A DNA stretch of 64,000 bases from the NCBI GenBank assembly GCA_030063045.1, contig JAQSEB010000012.1, positions 1,860,001 to 1,924,000 on the forward strand. The letters are read 5' to 3'. The notes under the pieces are model-generated. The model did no database searches. It was given only the letters and a program-made list of their open reading frames with translations, and had not been told where the DNA came from. Shown one piece after another: positions 10,766-19,292 of this stretch; the first letter of the stretch is position 1, and every line of letters begins with the position of its first letter. Source of the DNA: Pratylenchus scribneri (lineage: Eukaryota > Nematoda > Chromadorea > Rhabditida > Pratylenchidae). A program made the position numbers and the translations under genes.

Positions 10766-13311
10766 TCAGAATTCCTTAATTTTTAAAATGTTATTTAATT
10801 ATTTTAAAAAGTACTTTTACCCCGATTCCTGTTATTCCCACAATGACATGTGAATTAATATTAATCAGCTTATCCAATTGTTCCTCCCAATCCGCCCTTA
10901 AATGTTCTTTGTCCTTTTGATGTCGTAAAAGAAATCGCGCCTCGCGAAAATGAGGCCATGGTTGTTGATTTGCATTCACGTTATCATAAAGGGCAAGCAC
11001 TTCTCCAGTTTTTTCATTATCCAAAATGAAATTTGGATCTATTCCCCAGCGGATTGGCATTATGAAATTGGCCGATTGGTTTGAACCAATGAATTGCTAA
11101 AAATTAATAATAAAAAAATAATTCATTTTCAGTTAAAAATGTAAAAATATCAAAAATTCGTAAAGTAAATGACGAAAATATCATATCGGTTTAGGGTTTA
11201 TAGCGGTTAATTGTTTGATCCTAGATCATCAAATCATATACACAATCGATAGAGATTCGTTAAGATTCACCGTTTGAAAATGATTTGGCTCAGATTTAAT
11301 CAACTATTTGAACCAAAAACTTTTTAATGGTTTAAATAGTTTAATACCATTAATTTTTGATAAACCAAGACAAATAATTTGGTGATCTATTGATTCGGTA
11401 TAGAGATTACTAATTAAGATAAATCATTATAATCTTTTCTTCATTTTCAATTATTTAACCAGATTAAATATTAACCAAAAATAAATTTTAAATTAATAAC
11501 CTCTTTGATTTTGTTAATAAAAATGGTCATTAAGGCATCATTTAGGTAAAACTGGAGTACTTTTGGCCTTTGGTCAGAGCGGGATTTGACAAGCCATTTG
11601 ACCAACAAATCAATGTCCTCTTTATTATCATCAAATAGTTCGATTCCTCTTATTGCTTGAATATTTTCGATTAGGCCAAACACATTTGGATTGAATCGGA
11701 AAAATTCAGTGAAACGTCTGTCATCATCACTAAGGGTAACAGCTTTCCTTGCCAGCATTTCGAATAAACGACGAATTTGGCCAAATTGTTCCACGGAATT
11801 GCAGATGTTTATATCGACGGGAAGAAATGATAAACAAAATCCATTTAATTTTGAATGAATGCATTCAATGAATTGCATAATTTGGCCATTCAAGAAACTG
11901 CAAAAAACATATATAAGCCTTTTTTAAATTTATGCTATTTGAATCCAAAAAACTAAAAGTAGAATCCGGTTTTTAAAAATTGCCGTGCCGTCTTCCGGGC
12001 CCGGTAATGTTTTATGTGCCGGGTTCCGGGCTCATAAAAGTGCCCAAAAAATGCCGGTTTTTTCTGGGCCTGGTCCGGCGCCGGTCTCTACCTAAAAGTA
12101 ATAAATGGTATGATACCCTCTATGGTCAGAATATTCGAAATTTTTATTAATTGTGATTGTGATATTTCTAGATCACGATGGGCTAATTAAATATAGGAAT
12201 CTCATTTGCTTTAAAAAGTCAAAAATAAAACATTTTTAATTTTTTTTAATTAAAATAAGGATTAAGGCTAATTTTTGCTTAATGATGGTCTTAGTCTTAT
12301 TCAGTCAGCAGCAGGTTGTTGTGTCTCTGGTTTCATATTGACTTATTTTATTTGGCGAAAATAAACAAAATGGCAAAAAGATTATAACGATTCAACCATT
12401 TCCACTTTACCCACAAACACTATTCTATACCCAATTAATCTACCATATTTTTAAAAAAATAATTTAAAATGGCTAAACCTAATCAGAATTATTAAAAAAA
12501 AAAGAAAGTTCACAGATCTATTTAATGAAATATATGGTCTCTGGGTTTATGATCTCAACCATTTAAAACCATTTGGCCATTTTATCGCCGTTTTAAATAT
12601 TTGCTTTTTATTCATAATTTTCTTACTAAATCTTAATCTTGTCAAATCCGGTGATGTAGTTTGGCGGTTGGATTGTCGCTATTGGGATATCCCATTCAAC
12701 AGTGTTTTCTTTCCTTCCTTTCAATTTGCCTTGATAAATTCCATTTGATTCATTGTATTGAAATCCAAATTTCAAAAGATAATCAATATTGTGTGGCTTC
12801 ACATTTCCATGCAATTTTGGCCAACATAATTGTCTGAATATCTCGCATGAGGTGCTCAATTTGGAATCGGCCAATTCTTTGCGTTTAATCCATGGCAAAG
12901 AATCAATCAGCCAATTCGACACAGACACACTTAACATTTTTTTTCTTTTAAATTTATATATTTGTTAAACCTTTTTCTTCTCAACAATTTTGGACTTTTT
13001 TCATCCATTTTCTCTTCCAAATCCTTGGATTTCTCTTCAAGCATTTCTTGACAATTTGGGTTTGCAGCAATTTGTTGTGTTGGAATTTCCCGCTTAATTA
13101 AAAAATAATAATGGATTTTTAAAATATTCATAAATTATCAAACTTGGAATTTCTCCGCTTCCATTTTTTCAATTTTTTCCAACAATTTTGCATTTTTTTC
13201 CTCCATTTCGGTGTTTTGCTTTGTCAATTCAGCATTTTGGCCCTCAACTTTGTCCAATTTTTTCTTCAGATCACTGATTTCATTAGCCAATTTTGCATTT
13301 TCATCAGACAT
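10766..13311 (-). CDS. Unrecognised lineage-specific protein, paralogue 2
   Basis: Tandem copy of the gene at 7372-9399 with the same exon order and phases. Exon 1 starts MSDENAKLANE at 13311 and is a coiled coil. Exon 2 again ends just before a short intron that would otherwise hit a stop after KEKKC. Exon 3 (12626-12930) contains NWLIDSLPWIKRKELADS, nearly identical at the nucleotide level to paralogue 1. Exon 4 (about 11500-11893) has FLNGQIMQFIE and FGQIRRLFEMLARKA. Exon 5 (about 10821-11097) ends VIVGITGIG. The final exon is GAA TTC TGA, so a two-residue EF terminus is conserved with different codons. That synonymous difference argues the small last exon is real and under selection. The intron between exons 3 and 4 is about 730 bp here against about 50 bp in paralogue 1, because mobile sequence has entered. 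Function unknown. Confidence 0.75.
11110..11460. repeat. Diverged foldback-type repeat in intron
   Basis: This intronic stretch holds phrases seen in other foldback elements of the window (AACCAAAAACTTTTTAATGGTTTAAATAGTTTAATACC, with a weak inverted partner nearby). It is too degenerate to set borders. The equivalent intron of paralogue 1 lacks it. Confidence 0.4.
11960..12090. mobile_element. hAT-like MITE with CCGGG motif interior
   Basis: A 131-bp insert in the long intron of paralogue 2, absent from the same intron of paralogue 1. Ends are TAGAATCCGG and CCGGTCTCTA. Flanks ACTAAAAG (11952-11959) and CCTAAAAG (12091-12098) match at 7 of 8 positions. The interior is a string of GCCGGG, CCCGG and GGCGCCGG variants, including GGTTCCGGG. 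Confidence 0.7.
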
Positions 13312-13679
13312 TCTTCCAAACTTTGATGTTAAATTTATCAAAAAAAACGCAATTCTGGAAAAATAATGAAAAATTAATAAAAGATCGGCTAAAACTAAAA
13401 CACAAAATAGCAAAGCGAAAAAATGTAAACAAAAAAGGGAAATGTACAGGTTTATTAGCGAAGAATATTTTTCTCTGTCTCTATTCTCGCAATATATAAT
13501 TTGATTTGGATTAATTGTTTGTTTTTATATTAAAAGGGGACATGAGGCTTTACTCATTAATTGTTCACTGGCTAATAAGATATTCGATCATCAGTCATTA
13601 ATCAATCTTTAGAGCCCGGATTATTAGGTTTTAAGATATTTTTTATGGATCAGATTTGATGATGAGAAATATATGACGT

Positions 13680-13900
13680 CATCTTATTTTAATGGGATTT
13701 TATCTTGAATAAATATTGCGGAGTATTCAGATATTTTTATATTATGAAAAATTTTACCAATACTCCTTTATTTTGACGATTTTTTATAATTTGAAATTTC
13801 TTTAACTTATATTTAAAAAAAGAATTATGAAACACTTTTTCTAAATATTTTTTGAGCATAAAAAAGTGCATCAAATGTTCAATATAGGCCGTCATAATTT
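13680..13900. repeat. Orphan copy of the TIL gene 3' flank
   Basis: The phrase ATTTTAATGGGATTTTATCTTGAATAAATATTG and about 200 following bases recur after the TIL gene (17605-17850) with modest divergence, including GACGATTTTTTA and a conserved GCATAAAA-AGTGCA-CAAATGTTCAA segment. The upstream copy has no TIL coding sequence before it, so it is best read as the remnant of a second, deleted TIL gene. Confidence 0.6.
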
Positions 13901-14682
13901 TCTTAAAAGGAAAAAGAAATGGATCTGATGATGATGGCGCATACTCATTTTTCATTATTTAATCGAGATGATTTTTTAATCATATCCTATAATATTCTTT
14001 TATTTGACAATCTTATTTTTGATAATAAAATTTTCATAATTGAAATATTTTCCAATTTAAGTGTTCATTGAATTTCACAAAATATGGCATTACCTTAATT
14101 CTGTTTTAATACCCTAGTTTCTAATAATTCCCAAACTTCAACTTTGAAAACTGAAATTTCCTGCTGACAGTTTGAACTTTAAAGAAAATTTTTTTATATT
14201 TTCTTAATTCCCTAAAACTATAAATTCCATTATAATTTGTTCAGAAATGACCACAAATTAAGAAGTTAAAATCTTTAATTTTCCTAATTTTTGTGGGGTT
14301 GAAAAATAATTCCCCATGGGGTATTAAAAGAGAATAGACTGTAATTTTAGAGATCGGAACGAACAATTTTTTGTTTGATTTTTCTAGAATTTTTGTTTTT
14401 TTTTAAATTATTCTTCACTTTATTTTTTAAAAGTATCTTGTGTGATGAATGATGATTTCATTTTCTTATTTTTATTTCAATTAATTATTCATTCCACCCA
14501 CCTAAAGAAATAAATCATTTTATAAAATGGAAACGATTAAAATTATTAAAAAAATAAATTATTCTAAAAGTTTACCATTATAAAATATCATTCCCAATCC
14601 ATATAATTCATTTTAATAAAATTTTAATTTTGACAAAAAACCTTTTAAAACCTTCATAAAATTTTATAAGACATTCACAAAA
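13900..14682. other. AT-rich upstream region of the TIL gene
   Basis: No exon is recognised. It presumably contains the promoter of the secreted-protein gene that starts at 14683, but the AT background hides any distinctive element. Confidence 0.35.
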
Positions 14683-17525
14683 ATGACAAAATTCATTATG
14701 TTCACTCTAGTCATATTTCTTCTCATCTTTGCCTTCCATCCTGCAGTAAGAATGTTAATAATTAATTAAAAATTAATTAATTAATAATTTATATATGAAA
14801 AATTGCCAATAACTTTTTTTATAAATATGTCACTCATCTAACCCCACTGTAGAATGGCCGCCGCATTTTGAAGCCCAACAATGTGGAATGCGATCCTTCA
14901 CTTGGTGAGGTCTTCAGTGACCATGCACCCGTTGGCCATTGTGCCTTCGACCAATATTCCTGCATCAATGTGCGATATCGTCTCTATGGCCCCGCCGGCG
15001 GTGATCACTTCAACAATTCGGATTGTCCTTTGGGGCCTGGATGCGTTTGCCCACATTCATTGGTTCGAGAAAGCGATGAAATTGGCGCAAAATGTGTTCC
15101 CGAAGAAAAATGCCAAATTAAATGCGATCCTGCGCTCGGAGAGGTGTTCAGCAGCTCAGCACCTGTTGCTGGCTTGTGTTGGCAACAATCCTGCCATAGT
15201 TTGCTGTATCCTCCTCGTATCATTGGCGGTATGACACAATTCAAATTATATCAAATAAACGATTTATGTGTCCATCAATTTATATAGAATTTAAGCAAGA
15301 ATTAGATTAAAGTTTTATTTGGCCTTTTTGAATAGTTACAATTTTAATTAACAAACATATTCTTTGTCAATATGTCAATTATTTTGAAGCTACAATTTAT
15401 CTAAAAGTAAGATGTTTTCAATAACTTTAACATCATTGACATTAGATTCTTTTATCGACTTTTTTTCTTGCATATTTATTCTGCATTTGTCTCCAGATCT
15501 TTTCTTGCTTATTTATTCTGCATTTGTCTCCAGATCTTTTCTTGCATATTTATTCTGCATTTGTCTCCAGATCTTTTCTTGCATATTTATTCTGCATTTG
15601 TCTCCAGATCTTTTCTTGCTTATTTATTCTGCATTTGTCTCCAGATCTTTTCTTGCTTATTTATTCTGCATTTGTCTCCAGATCTTTTCTTGCTTATTTA
15701 TTCTGCATTTGTCTCCAGATCTTTTCTTGCATATTTATTCTGCATTTGTCTCCAGATCTTTTCTTGCATATTTATTCTGCATTTGTCTCCAGATCTTTTC
15801 TTGCATATTTATTCTGCATTTGTCTCCAGATCTTTTCTTGCTTATTTATTCTGCATTTGTCTCCAGATCTTTTCTTGCTTATTTATTCTGCATTTGTCTC
15901 CAGGGCCCGTAGTAAAAGAATCGGGTAAATTTCCCGGGGAGGAATCCCAGGGAAAATTCCCTCTCCCTCCTTCCCCGATTCCCCGGAGAATTGGTAGTAA
16001 ATAAATCAGGGACGATTTTCTCTTGATTCCCCGGGAATTTTCCCTGGGAATGGAATAGAAGGGAAAGCAGGCAATTAAACCAATTTTATTTAAATTTCTA
16101 TAAAAAATTTAAATTAATTTTTAAAATATTATTTCTTCCATAGACATATGTAAAAAAATGTAGGCTTTCTTTTAAACCTAAAATTGATTTTTAAAATTAT
16201 TTTAAAAATATTAAACGTGGACAAAAAATCAAAATTTTTATATAGTAAAATAGAGGAGAGTTTTCTCTATAAGATACACTTTATTTCATAATTTTATCTA
16301 TTTTTTATGATTTTTAATGAATTTTTAAAAGTTGCGGGGAATAGAATTCCCCCGCTATATAGCAGGGGAGCAGCTTCCCTTATAAAAGAAGGGAAAATTC
16401 CCGGGAAATTTTTCTTTTACTACCAACCATTCCCAGGGAAAAGATGGAGGGAAAATTCCCCGGAAATCCCTTTTCGAGTTCCCGGGAAGTCTTTTACTGT
16501 GGGTAAGGGTAATTTTCCCTCCAAATCCGTATTTTCCCGCATTCCCCGATTCTTTTACTACGGGCCCAGATCTTTTCTTGCATATTTATTCTGCATTTGT
16601 CTCCAGATCTTTTCTTGCATATTTATTCTGCATTTGTCTCCAGATCTTTTCTTGCTTATTTATTCTGCATTTGTCTCCAGATCTTTTCTTGCATATTTAT
16701 TCTGCATTTGTCTCCAGATCTTTTCTTGCATATTTATTCTGCATTTGTCACCAGGGTAGGAAAGAATCGATTTCGGTTTCAGAAAATCGATACAATTTGA
16801 AAACAAAATTGCGCAAATTTTTGCTCAAAAACCAAATTTAGGAAAAACCGAAACCGAAAAATGTCATTCTTTATAATCGAAAACCGGATTATAAGATGGG
16901 TACACCTTTGTAGGCGTCGCTGTAGTCATGGCAAAATTAATTGTAAAGCATTGCAACACCTATGCGACACTTACAGCGACGCCTACAATTCTCAATTAAA
17001 TTCTCGATAATTTTCAAGGATTGTAGGCGTCGCTGTAGATGTCGCGTAGATGTCGCAGTAGGTGTCGCACTGCTTTTGCAAATAGCTTTGCGATGACTAC
17101 AGCGACGCCTACAATTCTCAACTAGGCTCTCAATAAATTTTCAAGGTTTGTAGGCCTCTAATTTCGTCCTCTAAATGTCATCTAATTTTAAAGGGGCATG
17201 CGTTAATGTGCCGGCATGCATTTGTCCGGAACCATTGGTCCGGGAAAATATGGATGTGCCGAATGCAAAATGTGTGCCCAAAGATGAATGCTGCAATTCC
17301 ATACTTGGAGAGATGTTCAGCGAGCATGCACTTGGTGGGGAATGCGTCCAAAAAACATGCGCTGATGATTTGTCCTCTCTCTGTGATCCGAATGATGGAA
17401 AGAAATGCCCCAAAGTGCCCGGATGTGTTTGCCCGGAACATTTGGTCCGTGAACATAAAGGATCTGGTGCAAAATGTGTGCCAATGTCGATGTGCGGAAA
17501 ATTGGAGGATGTTGGAAAAGTCTAA
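14683..17525 (+). CDS. Secreted three-repeat TIL-like cysteine-rich protein
   Basis: Exons 14683-14745, 14853-15228 and 17194-17525, phases consistent. Residues 1-21 (MTKFIMFTLVIFLLIFAFHPA) form a signal peptide. Three Cys-rich repeats follow, each opening with C(D/N)..LGE(V/M)FS and closing with PGCVCP..LVRE...AKCVP...C. This is the C-terminal pattern of trypsin-inhibitor-like (TIL) domains. Each repeat has about eight cysteines rather than the ten of a canonical TIL domain. The middle repeat is interrupted by the 1965-bp second intron (15229-17193), which is full of repeats, but splicing reconstructs ..IIGGACVNVPACICP. in frame. By family, a role as an extracellular serine-protease inhibitor is likely; inhibitory activity is an inference. 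TIL-type proteins are common in nematode secretions. Confidence 0.85.
15467..15903. repeat. 37-bp satellite array, left part
   Basis: Eleven exact 37-bp steps from 15494 to 15901 of a unit running CAGATCTTTTCTTGC(A/T)TATTT then ATTCTGCATTTGTCTC. The only frequent variation is GCATAT against GCTTAT. Because 37 is not a multiple of three, stop-free frames run through all three registers and give false ORFs. It lies in intron 2 of the TIL gene. Confidence 0.95.
15904..16566. mobile_element. MITE inserted in the 37-bp satellite
   Basis: A 663-bp element with perfect terminal inverted repeats of at least 20 bp beginning GGCCCGTAGTAAAAGAATCG. The satellite resumes in phase on the right and the base triplet CAG is present on both sides (15901-15903, 16567-16569), giving a 3-bp target duplication. 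Internal sequence near both ends is rich in CCCGGGAATTTTCCC-type palindromes. The 3-bp duplication and GGSCC ends suggest PIF/Harbinger-like mobilisation (inference). No transposase is encoded. Confidence 0.85.
16567..16754. repeat. 37-bp satellite array, right part
   Basis: Five further 37-bp units continue the array split by the MITE at 15904-16566, ending at a diverged ..TTTGTCACCAGGGTAGG. Confidence 0.95.
16770..16885. repeat. Short palindromic TCGATTTCGGTTTC-type segment
   Basis: It contains AATCGATTTCGGTTTCAGAAAATCGATAC followed by an inverted AAAAACCGAAACCGA. The composition resembles the motif-filled MITE interiors elsewhere in the window, but no clean borders are visible. Confidence 0.45.
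16905..17120. repeat. Two tandem hairpin units, arm TGTAGGCGTCGCTGTAG
   Basis: Two head-to-tail units of about 115 bp. Each begins TTGTAGGCGTCGCTGTAG and ends with its reverse complement CTACAGCGACGCCTACAA, followed by a shared spacer ATTCTCAA..TCTC.ATAA.TTTTCAAGG. The inner stems differ (CAACACC..GCGACAC against CGCGTAG..GTGTCGCAC) while the outer 17-bp arms are perfect. They lie just upstream of TIL exon 3. Confidence 0.85.
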
Positions 17526-18027
17526 AAGTGAAATGAGGGAATTGATTAAAAGCGAATGGCAAAATGCCTGACAAATATTAACAAAAATATGATGTTAATG
17601 AAATTATTTTAATGGGATTTTATCTTGAATAAATATTGGAGAATTCATATTTTTTATATTATGGAAAATTAATTTTTATTATATTGTTATCCAAATTGTT
17701 CCCCAATACTTCTTTGTTTTGACGATTTTTTAAATTTAAAATGTTTTTAATTTAAATCAAAAAAAAATGAAATATTTTTTGAAAACACTTTTGAACATAA
17801 AACGTGCACAAATGTTCAAATATATGCCGATATAATTTGCTTCTGCATAGCGTAAAATGGATGAGAGAGAGAATTGTTTTGAGACGTGGAAAAATCCGAT
17901 CGTTTTCTTGCAATAAATTAAGCATTTTTAATTTGAAATAAATTTATATAATTCATATTCTGTCATTTATTTATTTCATTTTGCACACCCTCTTCAATTC
18001 CTCTTTTTTTTTTATCTTTTTTTATAG
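17526..18027. other. 3' flank of TIL gene
   Basis: AT-rich sequence holding the downstream copy of the 13680-13900 repeat (17605-17850). It ends in a long pyrimidine run and TTTTTTTATAG at 18010-18027, which looks like a splice acceptor. Confidence 0.5.
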
Positions 18028-18640
18028 ATTTTTTGGCTGGCCAATGAGTTGAAGGCGCCGGCGGCCAAAGAACTACAGCACCCCGAAGGGTCAGGAGCAA
18101 AGGGGGAAGATGTGTCTTCAGGGGAATGTTGCAGTGGTGGCTTGGAGGAAGAATAATTTGGGTCAAATGGACACATTGGTCGCCGGTGGTCCAGTCTGCC
18201 TCAGTCCACCTTCAACCACCACCAAGAAATCGTCTCTTCTTTCTGTTTTTCTGTACAGCAGCTGGCTTTTTTTGCAGGAAATAAATGGGGACTGGTCAAT
18301 GAGGGAAAAGAGAGGTAAAAAAGGTGGACTTCGTTTGGTCAGAGTTGTGTTGCGGAGGGTTATGAAGCGAGTGAAAGAATCTATCTGGGGGCTGGGGGCC
18401 GGCAACCGACGAAGAACTCTGTGGGACAACCAACCAACGAATATATGGCTGTACTCGGCAACTGCAATTTGGATGGGGGAAGCTGGAGCTGGGTCAAGGG
18501 TTGCGTCATATCAACCGATGGGCTGGAGGGATGTGAAGGCCGATGGGACGCTGACCACTGCCAGACAGAGACCCAGTGTGACTGACCATTACCATAAGAA
18601 AGGGGAGGAAGGAGGAGCCGGCCCATCATTTGTCACCAAT
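18028..18640 (+). other. GC-rich block with possible exons, unidentified
   Basis: An island far richer in G+C than its surroundings. After the acceptor-like TTTTATAG, frame 1 is open for about 41 codons (FWLANELKAP near its start) up to a TAA at 18151-18153. Frame 1 is open again from about 18319 to a TGA at about 18583, giving a Cys-containing peptide (GNCNLDGGSWSW, GLEGCEGRWDADHCQ). A 210-codon frame (18110-18742) overlaps in another register but reads less like protein. Polypyrimidine-AG sites lie inside (CTGTACAG at about 18258, TTTTTTTGCAG at about 18277). It may be a spliced gene of unknown product, or a non-coding element. Confidence 0.3.
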
Positions 18641-18853
18641 TTTCGCCATCATTTTCTGTGTGCCGATTTTAGGGGCCCCAAACATTTGCAACTGTCCACA
18701 ATTGTCCACATTCCCTCTTTCATTCCCTTCATGATTCATTAATTTCCAATTCATTTTCTATTCAAAGGAAGAGGGAAGGGAACGACACTGGCATATTTTT
18801 GGCGGCAGCCTATAAAAATAATTACCATAAAAGCTACAAAATGCCTATAAAGA

Positions 18854-19140
18854 GTTTTTGACTTCTAATAAATCAGAAACCGGTTATAAGACCCTACTTA
18901 TCTTATACCAATTTGTAAATATCATCTTAACGCATCAATTGCTATATAAAATCAGATTTTGGCCCAAAATTAAGGGTATTAAGCCGTTTAACCATATTTC
19001 GGTTTGAAGTTTTAAACATTTTAATTTTTGGCCAAAACATGACATTTTATATACCTTTCGATGCGTCTCGATGTGATCTACAAAATGCTATAAGGTTTGT
19101 AGGTCAAAATCCGCTTTCTGATTTATTAGAAGTCAAAAAC
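18854..19140. repeat. Foldback element carrying the GATGCGTC core
   Basis: Arms GTTTTTGACTTCTAATAAATC (left) and the inverted GATTTATTAGAAGTCAAAAAC (right), followed inward by AGAAACCGGTTATA. The right half holds ATACCTTTCGATGCGTCTCGATG, with a diverged inverted partner at about 18927. It belongs to the same family as the elements at 28676, 32850 and 58700. Confidence 0.75.
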
Positions 19141-19220
19141 TAATTTGTAGATAAAAAAGTGTTTTTTAGGTAAAAAAATAGTGTCCCATTTGATGATGGC
19201 CGGTTGATCAGTCAGCCAGC

Positions 19221-19230
19221 TATATAATAA
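19221..19230 (+). promoter_or_regulatory. TATA-like box before the zinc-domain gene
   Basis: TATATAATAA lies 63-72 bp upstream of the ATG at 19293, in a locally less AT-rich setting (GTCAGCCAGC precedes it). The spacing fits a core promoter with a short 5' UTR. Confidence 0.4.
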
Positions 19231-19292
19231 ATTTCAAGCCTGTCCTCTCTATTCACTTTTCTTGAAACTCAAATCTTTTGTAAGCAATTAAG

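Noticed and set aside
15412..16841. Phe/Leu-rich open frames of 80-178 codons
   Set aside because: Artefacts of the 37-bp satellite, which reads open in all three frames.
18110..18742. 210-codon plus-strand ORF as a real protein
   Set aside because: Composition is not protein-like, and another frame in the same block looks better; left as an unexplained GC-rich block.
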